From Pelagibacteraceae bacterium BACL5 MAG-120820-bin39 (GTDB taxonomy: Bacteria > Pseudomonadota > Alphaproteobacteria > Pelagibacterales > Pelagibacteraceae): 5,075 nucleotides of DNA. Of the stretch, positions 1 to 5,075 are shown piece after piece. The notes beneath the pieces were generated by a model that worked only from the letters and a program-made list of their open reading frames with translations, made no database searches and had not been told where the DNA came from. The translations under genes were made by a program, and so were the position numbers. The stretch spans positions 1-5,075 of the forward strand of contig LIBV01000071.1 in NCBI GenBank assembly GCA_001438335.1. The letters run 5' to 3'. Within the stretch, counting starts at the first letter, position 1, and each line of letters opens with the position of its first letter.

Positions 1-220
1 CTTTCATTGATTTGTCCAAGCTATCCTCAGTAATTTGCCAAAAATTTTTATGTCTACCCATCATACTTCTAAGCCAGGTGTATTCTAGCTGAGTAGTTCG
101 CCAATAGTTTGCAAATCCTTCCCACTTATCACCAATTTTTTCTTTACATTTTTTTGCAGCTGAATTGACATCAAACAAAGTGCCGTAGGCATCAAAAATT
201 ATTGCTTTAATATTTTTCAT
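1..220 (-). CDS. L-2-haloacid dehalogenase (haloacid dehalogenase type II, HAD superfamily), 5' part only
   Basis: This is the N-terminal 73 codons of a gene read from 220 leftward and cut by the window edge. The family hydrolyses L-2-haloalkanoic acids to D-2-hydroxy acids in the cytoplasm through an aspartyl-ester intermediate. The translation begins MKNIKAIIFDAYGTLFD, the HAD motif I in its haloacid-dehalogenase form (DxYGTLFD). From memory of the Pseudomonas YL enzyme (L-DEX), the nucleophile Asp10, Thr14 and the substrate-binding Arg41 fall at the same residue numbers here (D10, T14, R41). The following QLEYTWLRSMM (residues 44-54) is also very close to the family. Other catalytic residues (the Ser, Lys, Asn and Asp of motifs II-IV) lie outside the window, so activity cannot be confirmed. 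The ATG start places motif I at the usual position. No Shine-Dalgarno is visible. Generic HAD phosphatase is the alternative, but the Tyr12 and Arg41 context argues for dehalogenase. Confidence 0.88.
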   Translation of the reverse strand, partial: MKNIKAIIFDAYGTLFDVNSAAKKCKEKIGDKWEGFANYWRTTQLEYTWLRSMMGRHKNFWQITEDSLDKSMK

Positions 221-237
221 AAACTAACTTAACATAA

Positions 238-939
238 ATGAGCAATATTCGATTATTCTTTTTAGAAAATCTATCTTTAAATTTAAGTGATAAACTTGAT
301 AAATCTCAATCACATTATCTAACAAAAGTAATGAGACTAAAGATTGGAGATAATATTTCATTGTTTAATAACAATGGTGAATGGGAAGCAAAAATTTTGA
401 ATATTTCTAAATCTATTGTTGAGTTTAAAGTTACCAAACAACTTAGACAAAAAGAAAATAGAAAAGAACTTTGGTTAGCTTTCTCTCCAATTAAATCTAA
501 TTATTTTAATTTCATGATTCAAAAAGCAACAGAACTTGGGGTCACAAAATTTTTTCCAATAATTTTTGATAGAACTGTAGTTAGAAAAATTAATAAGGAA
601 AGATTGAACAAAGTTATTATAGAGTCTTCGGAACAATCTAACAGATTGATAATACCCAGTATCGAAGATCCAAAAACTTTAGATGAATTTTTAACTTTAA
701 ATAATTTTGAATTAATTTTTACTGACCTGAATTCAAAAAATTCAAAAATAGATGCTTTTAAATTATCTGAAAAACCTATTTGTATAATCATTGGTCCTGA
801 GGGTGATTTTTCTGAAAGTGAAAGACAAAAGATTCTCTCATATAAAGGCGTTCAGCCGATAAAAATTAATGAAAATATATTGAGATCAGAAACTGCAGTT
901 ATTTCTGCAATTTCGATCGTAAATTATGCAATTTTTTGA
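238..939 (+). CDS. rsmE: 16S rRNA (uracil(1498)-N(3))-methyltransferase RsmE
   Basis: RsmE uses S-adenosylmethionine to methylate N3 of U1498 in helix 44 of 16S rRNA, at the decoding region of the 30S subunit. The 233-residue product is close to the usual family length of about 240. The N-terminal PUA-like RNA-binding part runs over roughly residues 1-70 and contains the conserved HYLTKVMRLKIGD stretch (26-38). The C-terminal SPOUT (trefoil-knot) methyltransferase domain follows, with QKATELGV (95-102), EQSNR (132-136), the cofactor-loop motif IIGPEGDFSESE (184-195) and the knot motif ILRSETA (214-220). The start at 238 gives the normal N terminus (RLFFLENL); no Shine-Dalgarno precedes it. 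It is divergent from the dehalogenase with only 17 bp between the starts, and it ends 58 bp before coxB on the same strand. It has no functional link to the oxidase genes and may simply be their upstream neighbour. Confidence 0.95.
   Translation: MSNIRLFFLENLSLNLSDKLDKSQSHYLTKVMRLKIGDNISLFNNNGEWEAKILNISKSIVEFKVTKQLRQKENRKELWLAFSPIKSNYFNFMIQKATELGVTKFFPIIFDRTVVRKINKERLNKVIIESSEQSNRLIIPSIEDPKTLDEFLTLNNFELIFTDLNSKNSKIDAFKLSEKPICIIIGPEGDFSESERQKILSYKGVQPIKINENILRSETAVISAISIVNYAIF
281..309 (-). promoter_or_regulatory. candidate sigma70-type promoter for the haloacid dehalogenase gene, inside rsmE
   Basis: On the minus strand, TTGAGA (complement of 304-309) is followed after exactly 17 bases by TTAAAT (complement of 281-286). 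These match the -35 and -10 consensus at 5/6 and 4/6 positions. Transcription would start about 50 bases before the dehalogenase ATG at 220. The 17-bp divergent gap is too short to hold a promoter, so one inside rsmE is expected. In DNA this A+T-rich a match of this quality arises easily by chance, so this is only a candidate. Confidence 0.2.
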
Positions 940-943
940 TAAA

Positions 944-956
944 TTGTCGCGAAAAC
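944..956. promoter_or_regulatory. candidate regulator site (RegA/PrrA-like half-site) upstream of coxB
   Basis: TTGTCGCGAAAAC stands out as a G+C-rich patch in the 58-bp gap before coxB and contains the palindrome TCGCGA (947-952). On the minus strand CGCGACAA fits the YGCGRC half-site described for the redox response regulator RegA/PrrA of alphaproteobacteria, which controls oxidase genes. Only one half-site is clear and no partner at defined spacing is visible. TTGTCG (944-949) could instead be a -35 element, but no good -10 lies 16-18 bases downstream. TATATA at 984-989 is a possible -10 lacking a good -35, and it would give a very short leader. Confidence 0.25.
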
Positions 957-997
957 AAAAGTGTAATTTTTTAAAAAGAGCTTTATATACATCTTAA

Positions 998-1813
998 ATG
1001 AAAAAATATTTTTTAACAATTATAGCTCTATTTTCAGCAACCGAGACCTTTGCTAATCAGCCAAAAAATTGGCAATTAAGTTTTCAAGATGCAGCATCTC
1101 AGTCCATGAGGGAAATTGTGAATTTTCATGATAAACTTTTATTACCTATTATAATTGCAATAAGTGCATTTGTTTTATTTTTAATGGTTTATGCGTGTAT
1201 AAGATTTCGAGCATCAAGAAATCCTAATCCATCTAAAAGAACACACAATGTGGCTGTTGAGGTATTGTGGACATTAATACCGTGTTTAATTTTAATAGTA
1301 ATGGCTGTTCCATCATTTAAAATTTTATATAAGCAAGACGCAATTCCTAAAGCAGATGTAACAGTTAAAGCTATTGGGTACCAATGGTACTGGGGATATG
1401 AATATCCTGATGAAAATATAATTTTTGAATCTTACATGGTGGCAGATAAAGATCTTAAGGAAAACCAACCAAGATTACTAGCTGTAGATAATGAAGTAGT
1501 TGTTCCTGTTAATAAAGTAGTTAAGGTATTGATCACTGCAAACGATGTTCTTCACGCTTGGGCACTTCCATCTTTTGGAGTTAAAAGAGACGCAGTTCCG
1601 GGAAGAATAAATGAAACATGGTTTAAAGCAGAAAAAATTGGAACTTATTATGGTCAATGCTCTGAACTCTGTGGAATTAAACATGCATTTATGCCAATTA
1701 CAGTAAGAGTAGTCTCAGAAGAGGACTACCAAGAGTGGTTAATGGGTGCAAAAATAAAATTTGCAAAAGAACCATTAGAAGAAGATCAATTTAAAAAACT
1801 AGCGAGAAAATAA
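998..1813 (+). CDS. coxB: cytochrome c oxidase subunit II (CuA subunit)
   Basis: Subunit II of the aa3-type oxidase receives electrons from cytochrome c at its periplasmic binuclear CuA centre and passes them to heme a of subunit I. The 271-residue protein starts with a probable signal peptide (residues 1-19, cleavage likely after TFA). Two membrane helices follow at about 47-68 and 88-110, then a cupredoxin domain. The aromatic electron-entry segment GYQWYWGYEY is at 127-136. The CuA ligands are all present: H186 (in VLHAW), C221 and C225 flanking E223 (CSELC), H229 and M232. The protein ends soon after the cupredoxin domain, so there is no fused cytochrome c domain of the caa3 kind. It is the first gene of the oxidase operon, 58 bp after rsmE and 2 bp before coxA. 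No Shine-Dalgarno precedes the ATG; the start is supported by the complete signal peptide. Confidence 0.98.
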   Translation: MKKYFLTIIALFSATETFANQPKNWQLSFQDAASQSMREIVNFHDKLLLPIIIAISAFVLFLMVYACIRFRASRNPNPSKRTHNVAVEVLWTLIPCLILIVMAVPSFKILYKQDAIPKADVTVKAIGYQWYWGYEYPDENIIFESYMVADKDLKENQPRLLAVDNEVVVPVNKVVKVLITANDVLHAWALPSFGVKRDAVPGRINETWFKAEKIGTYYGQCSELCGIKHAFMPITVRVVSEEDYQEWLMGAKIKFAKEPLEEDQFKKLARK

Positions 1814-1815
1814 TT

Positions 1816-3450
1816 ATGTATACACAAACAGCATCACACGACGATCATCATACGCCAACAGGTTGGAAAAGATGGGCGTATTCCACAAATCATAAAGACA
1901 TAGGAACGATGTATTTAATTTTTGCAATTGTTGCAGGAATTATTGGAACTCTATTTTCTGTTTTGATGAGAATAGAATTAATGCATCCTGGTGATGGTAT
2001 CTTGGGTGGAAATTATCATTTGTATAATGTTTTAGTTACTGGTCATGGTTTAATTATGATTTTCTTTATGGTGATGCCAGCGATGATAGGTGGATTTGGA
2101 AATTGGTTTGTTCCAATTATGATTGGTGCACCAGATATGGCATTTCCAAGAATGAATAATATTTCATTTTGGTTGTTACCGGTTTCATTAACGTTATTAA
2201 TTTTATCAATTTTTGTAGATGGCCCTCCAGGTGCTCAAGGAGTAGGAGGTGGTTGGACTATTTATCCTCCTCTATCATCTAAAGCCGGTCAACCAGGACC
2301 TGCAATGGATTTAGCTATTTTAAGTTTACACTTAGCTGGAGCTTCATCAATTTTAGGAGCGGTTAATTTTATTACTACAATTTTGAATATGAGAACTCCA
2401 GGAATGACTTTGCATAAAATGCCATTGTTTGCTTGGTCAATTTTAGTTACTGCATTCTTATTGTTGTTATCTTTACCAGTACTTGCTGGAGCGATAACAA
2501 TGCTTTTAACAGATAGAAATTTTGGAACTGCATTTTTTGATGCACAAACCGGAGGTGATCCAGTTTTATTTCAACATCTATTTTGGTTTTTTGGTCACCC
2601 AGAAGTTTATATTTTAATTTTACCAGGCTTTGGAATGATAAGTCATATCGTTTCAACATTTTCTAAGAAACCAGTGTTTGGTTATTTGGGAATGGCATAT
2701 GCAATGGTTGCAATTGGTGTGGTAGGTTTCGTTGTTTGGGCTCACCATATGTACACAGTGGGATTAAGCACTGATACAAAAGCATATTTTTTAGCAGCCA
2801 CAATGATTATTGCAGTTCCAACAGGAATTAAAATATTTTCTTGGATAGCAACGATGTGGGGTGGATCAATTTCTTTTAAAACTCCAATGGTATGGGCGTT
2901 AGGCTTTATATTTTTATTTACAGTAGGTGGTGTAACAGGAGTTGTTCTAGCAAATGCTGGTGTTGATACAGCTATGCATGACACTTATTATGTTGTTGCT
3001 CACTTTCATTATGTCCTTTCACTAGGTGCAGTGTTTGCAATATTTGCAGGGTTTTATTATTGGTTTGGTAAAATGTCTGGGTATGAGTATTCAGAATGGA
3101 TGGGGCAATTACATTTTTGGTTAACTTTTATTGGAGTGAATTTAGTATTCTTCCCTCAACATTTTTTAGGATTAGCGGGTATGCCAAGAAGATATGCAGA
3201 TTATCCAGATGCATTTGCTGGATGGAACTATGTGTCATCAATTGGTTCATATATTGCAGTCGCAGGACTTGTGGTGTTTTTTGCAAATCTAATATATTCA
3301 TTTTCAAAAAAGAAAGCTGCAGCTCAAAATCCATGGGGTGAAGGTGCCACAACATTAGAGTGGACTGTTCCATCTCCACCAAATTTTCATACTTTTGATG
3401 AGTTGCCAAAATTTGAAGATAATGAGGGTGCACAAAAATCTCATAGCTAA
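1816..3450 (+). CDS. coxA: cytochrome c oxidase subunit I (heme a / heme a3-CuB)
   Basis: This is the catalytic core of complex IV, which reduces O2 to water and pumps protons across the inner membrane. The 544 residues contain twelve predicted membrane helices between about residues 30 and 496. Heme a is ligated by H77 and H398 and heme a3 by H396 (AHFHYV). CuB is held by H261 (in GHPEVY), H310 and H311 (WAHHMY). Y265, which is crosslinked to His in known enzymes, is present. The D-channel residues D107 and N114 (GAPDMAFPRMN), E263 at its end, and K339 of the K-channel mark it as a type A1 proton-pumping oxidase. The C-terminal tail is the usual TTLEWTVPSPP type. The ATG is 2 bp after the coxB stop, so translation is probably coupled. 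A weak GCGAGAAAA purine stretch inside the end of coxB is the only possible ribosome binding signal. Confidence 0.99.
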   Translation: MYTQTASHDDHHTPTGWKRWAYSTNHKDIGTMYLIFAIVAGIIGTLFSVLMRIELMHPGDGILGGNYHLYNVLVTGHGLIMIFFMVMPAMIGGFGNWFVPIMIGAPDMAFPRMNNISFWLLPVSLTLLILSIFVDGPPGAQGVGGGWTIYPPLSSKAGQPGPAMDLAILSLHLAGASSILGAVNFITTILNMRTPGMTLHKMPLFAWSILVTAFLLLLSLPVLAGAITMLLTDRNFGTAFFDAQTGGDPVLFQHLFWFFGHPEVYILILPGFGMISHIVSTFSKKPVFGYLGMAYAMVAIGVVGFVVWAHHMYTVGLSTDTKAYFLAATMIIAVPTGIKIFSWIATMWGGSISFKTPMVWALGFIFLFTVGGVTGVVLANAGVDTAMHDTYYVVAHFHYVLSLGAVFAIFAGFYYWFGKMSGYEYSEWMGQLHFWLTFIGVNLVFFPQHFLGLAGMPRRYADYPDAFAGWNYVSSIGSYIAVAGLVVFFANLIYSFSKKKAAAQNPWGEGATTLEWTVPSPPNFHTFDELPKFEDNEGAQKSHS

Positions 3451-3471
3451 GAGTTTTAAGCATCAAGAATA

Positions 3472-4383
3472 ATGGAAAATTTTAGGTCAAAGACTAAAAA
3501 CTTAAGTCAGGAAGATTTATTTAATTTTTCTGAACTCTTTAAGTTAATGAAGCCAAGAGTAATGTCTCTGGTGATATTTACCTGTGCTGTTGGATTATTA
3601 ACTGCACCAAATGTAATTCCAAATAAAGACGCAATAATTGGTATTCTATTAGTATCTCTTGGTGCTGGTGCAGCAGGAGCTTTAAACATGTGGTATGAAT
3701 CTGACCTAGATGCGCTTATGACCAGAACCTGCTTAAGACCTATTCCAGCAGGAAAAGTAAATAAAAACCAAGCATTAATATTAGGAGTTACTTTATCTAT
3801 AGTTTCAGTAATTACACTGGACTATTTTGCCAATAGAATTTCAGCTGGTTTATTACTTTTTACAATTTTATTTTATGTTTTTGTTTATACAATTTGGCTT
3901 AAGAGAAAAACTCCACAAAACATTGTAATTGGTGGAATAGCCGGTGCATTACCACCTGTAATTGGTTGGACAATTGCAACGAATTCTATTTCCATTGAGC
4001 CAATAGCGTTCTTTTTAATTATATTTTTTTGGACTCCTTCACATTTTTGGGCATTAAGTTTGTACAAATCAGATGATTATAAAAAAGCCAAAATACCAAT
4101 GTTACCTCTTACTAATGGAATTCAAAGCACAAAACTAAATATCTTTGTTTATTCTCTTTTGATGTTGCCAGTTATTATTTTTCCTTATGCAATAAATTTT
4201 GTAGGTTTAATTTTTTTAGTTCCATCTTTAATTCTTACTTTGTATTACAATTATTTATGTTATGAACTTTATAAATTTAAAAAGAATAAATTTAATGCAA
4301 AAAAAGCTAAATCAATTTTTGGATATTCAATATTGTATCTTTTTTTAGTATTTGTGCTTTTTTTAATAGATAAAATTTTATGA
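3472..4383 (+). CDS. ctaB: protoheme IX farnesyltransferase (heme O synthase, CtaB/Cox10)
   Basis: CtaB is an inner-membrane UbiA-family prenyltransferase that adds a farnesyl group to the 2-vinyl of protoheme IX, giving heme O, which CtaA then converts to heme A for subunit I. The 303-residue product begins with a hydrophilic stretch of about 25 residues, then LMKPRVMSLV (25-34), the typical family opening, and about nine membrane helices. The first Asp-rich prenyl-diphosphate motif is N72-MWYESD78-LD80-ALM, followed by RTCLRPIPAG (85-94). The second conserved loop is SDDYKKAKIPMLP (200-212), preceded by WTPSHFWALSLY (187-198). Start 3472 lies 21 bp after coxA; an internal ATG at residue 26 would remove the hydrophilic leader and is a less likely alternative. 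The stop TGA overlaps the start of the next small gene by four bases. No heme A synthase gene is in the window. Confidence 0.97.
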   Translation: MENFRSKTKNLSQEDLFNFSELFKLMKPRVMSLVIFTCAVGLLTAPNVIPNKDAIIGILLVSLGAGAAGALNMWYESDLDALMTRTCLRPIPAGKVNKNQALILGVTLSIVSVITLDYFANRISAGLLLFTILFYVFVYTIWLKRKTPQNIVIGGIAGALPPVIGWTIATNSISIEPIAFFLIIFFWTPSHFWALSLYKSDDYKKAKIPMLPLTNGIQSTKLNIFVYSLLMLPVIIFPYAINFVGLIFLVPSLILTLYYNYLCYELYKFKKNKFNAKKAKSIFGYSILYLFLVFVLFLIDKIL

Positions 4384-4505
4384 TAACTCCAGATAGAAAA
4401 ACAAAAAGAAAAAACATTTTAACAGCTATAGCTATTTTAGCATTTATGGTTTTTTTATTTTTGTTTACTCTTTACAATGTTGGAGTTTTTGACAGACCAC
4501 TATGA
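4380..4505 (+). CDS. small single-helix membrane protein, CoxF-like, of the COX operon
   Basis: This 41-residue ORF fills the whole space between ctaB and ctaG. It reads MITPDRKTKRKN, then a hydrophobic stretch of about 22 residues (roughly 13-35, ILTAIAIL to FLFTLY), then NVGVFDRPL. The basic N terminus followed by one helix predicts a bitopic inner-membrane protein with the N terminus inside. Its ATG overlaps the ctaB stop (ATGA, 4380-4383) and its TGA overlaps the ctaG start (ATGA, 4502-4505). This is strong evidence that it is translated and coupled to both neighbours. Alphaproteobacterial cox operons carry a short membrane ORF at this place, called coxF in rhizobia, so I assign it there by position and shape. 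Its function is not established; a role in oxidase assembly or stability is an inference. It is short enough to be missed by length-filtered gene callers. Confidence 0.85.
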   Translation: MITPDRKTKRKNILTAIAILAFMVFLFLFTLYNVGVFDRPL

Positions 4506-5035
4506 TTAAAAATAAAACATTAACACCTGTTCTGCTTGCTGGAATTTTCTTTTTAATGCTCGGGCTTTCATTTGCAGCAGTGCCTTTGTATGATATTTTT
4601 TGTAGAGTTACTGGCTTTGGTGGTACTACACAAATCTCAAAACAAGCTCCAGCAGTTGTTTTAGATAAAATTGTTAGCGTTAGATTTGATACTAATGTCA
4701 ATAATCTTCCATGGAATTTTAAAGCTAAAATAAATGTTATGGATGTAAAAGTGGGTCAGGTTAATAAAATAGAATTTGTGGTAGAAAATTATGGTAATGA
4801 ACCATCGTCTGGGGTAGCGAGCTTTAATGTTTCGCCTGCAAGCTTTGGTAAATATTACAATAAACTTGGTTGTTTTTGTTTTGAAAAGCAAGAGTTAAAA
4901 GCTGGAGAAAAAGCCACTTATGTTATGACTTTTTATTTAGATCCGGAGATGGTTAATGATGCTACAACTAAAAATTTAGAAGATGTTACTATGTCATATA
5001 CTTTTTTCTCGACAGATTATTACAAACAATCATAA
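4502..5035 (+). CDS. ctaG: cytochrome c oxidase assembly protein CtaG/Cox11 (CuB copper chaperone)
   Basis: This Cox11-type protein delivers copper to the CuB site of subunit I during assembly. The 177-residue product has a short cytoplasmic N terminus, one membrane anchor at about residues 8-27, and then a periplasmic immunoglobulin-like beta domain. Family hallmarks are VPLYDIFCRVTGFGGTTQ (27-44), with the conserved membrane-proximal C34, and the copper-binding CFCF motif with C124 and C126 (KLGCFCFEKQ, 121-130). The length is slightly shorter than the usual 180-200. It is unrelated to the Bacillus multi-pass protein also named CtaG. The ATG overlaps the stop of the upstream 41-codon gene by four bases (ATGA), which fixes the start and suggests translational coupling. 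It lies 8 bp before coxC. Confidence 0.97.
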   Translation: MIKNKTLTPVLLAGIFFLMLGLSFAAVPLYDIFCRVTGFGGTTQISKQAPAVVLDKIVSVRFDTNVNNLPWNFKAKINVMDVKVGQVNKIEFVVENYGNEPSSGVASFNVSPASFGKYYNKLGCFCFEKQELKAGEKATYVMTFYLDPEMVNDATTKNLEDVTMSYTFFSTDYYKQS

Positions 5036-5043
5036 TTAGAAAT

Positions 5044-5075
5044 ATGTCAGCAGAAAAAAAACACGATTATCATTT
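5044..5075 (+). CDS. coxC: cytochrome c oxidase subunit III, N-terminal fragment
   Basis: Ten complete codons are visible before the window ends, reading MSAEKKHDYH. The KxHDYH start is typical of alphaproteobacterial subunit III, which continues into a Pro-rich segment and then the membrane helices. Subunit III is the third core membrane subunit; it stabilises the enzyme and aids proton uptake by subunit I. The location 8 bp after ctaG on the same strand is exactly where coxC/ctaE sits in the alphaproteobacterial operon. The call rests on ten residues plus position. Everything downstream is outside the window. Confidence 0.8.
   Translation, partial: MSAEKKHDYH

Noticed and set aside
165..170. 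Perfect TTGACA on the plus strand upstream of rsmE
   Set aside because: No acceptable -10 lies 16-18 bases downstream (the sequence there is around GGCATC), and it falls inside the dehalogenase coding region. It is probably chance.
967..984. T-run followed by A-run and AAAGAGCTTT between rsmE and coxB, considered as a terminator
   Set aside because: The possible stem is only a few A-T pairs with no G+C-rich stem before the T-run, so it does not look like an intrinsic terminator.
3096..3341. 81-codon plus-strand open frame inside coxA in another frame
   Set aside because: It is out of frame within the conserved C-terminal helices of subunit I, with a low-complexity translation and no start signal.
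3128..3466. 112-codon open frame on the minus strand opposite the end of coxA
   Set aside because: It lies fully antisense to highly conserved coxA coding sequence, resembles no family I know, and follows from the codon bias of the real gene. The shorter minus-strand frames elsewhere in the window are the same kind of shadow.
3547..3549. Internal ATG at codon 26 of ctaB as alternative start
   Set aside because: It would begin right at the conserved KPRVMSL segment and leave a gap of nearly 100 bp in an otherwise packed operon. The upstream ATG at 3472 fits the spacing better.
998..5075. Possibility that the operon is a divergent or novel oxidase system
   Set aside because: All checked metal ligands, proton-channel residues and assembly-factor motifs are canonical for an A1-type aa3 oxidase. 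Apart from the small CoxF-like gene there is no additional or fused domain.

Overview
This is an ordinary, intact piece of the cytochrome c oxidase (aa3-type, complex IV) operon from a very A+T-rich bacterium. The gene order coxB(ctaC)-coxA(ctaD)-ctaB-small membrane ORF-ctaG(cox11)-coxC(ctaE) is the classical alphaproteobacterial, mitochondrion-like COX operon. Very low G+C, tiny intergenic gaps, ATGA stop/start overlaps and near-absence of Shine-Dalgarno sequences suggest a streamlined marine alphaproteobacterium of the SAR11/Pelagibacterales type. That taxonomic call is an inference from composition and gene order, not from a database match.

Layout. Positions 1-220 (minus strand) hold the 5' end of a type II haloacid dehalogenase (HAD superfamily) gene that continues out of the window. 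Only 17 bp separate it from the divergent rsmE gene (238-939), which encodes the 16S rRNA m3U1498 methyltransferase. A 58-bp gap (940-997) follows. It is the longest non-coding stretch in the window and the only obvious place for the oxidase operon promoter; it holds one conspicuous G+C-rich patch, TTGTCGCGAAAAC.

From 998 to the right edge everything is on the plus strand and tightly packed: coxB (998-1813), 2 bp, coxA (1816-3450), 21 bp, ctaB (3472-4383), 4-bp ATGA overlap, a 41-codon membrane protein gene (4380-4505) matching the coxF position, 4-bp ATGA overlap, ctaG (4502-5035), 8 bp, and the first 10 codons of coxC (5044 onward, truncated).

How they work together. CoxB (CuA site) takes electrons from cytochrome c and passes them to CoxA (heme a, heme a3-CuB), which reduces O2 and pumps protons; CoxC is the third core subunit. 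CtaB farnesylates protoheme to heme O, the precursor of heme A. CtaG is the membrane-anchored copper chaperone that builds CuB in CoxA. The catalytic, metal-ligand and proton-channel residues checked in the complete genes are all present, so the operon looks functional. Heme A synthase (ctaA), SURF1 and the rest of coxC are not in this window. I saw no RNA gene, insertion sequence, CRISPR array or large repeat.
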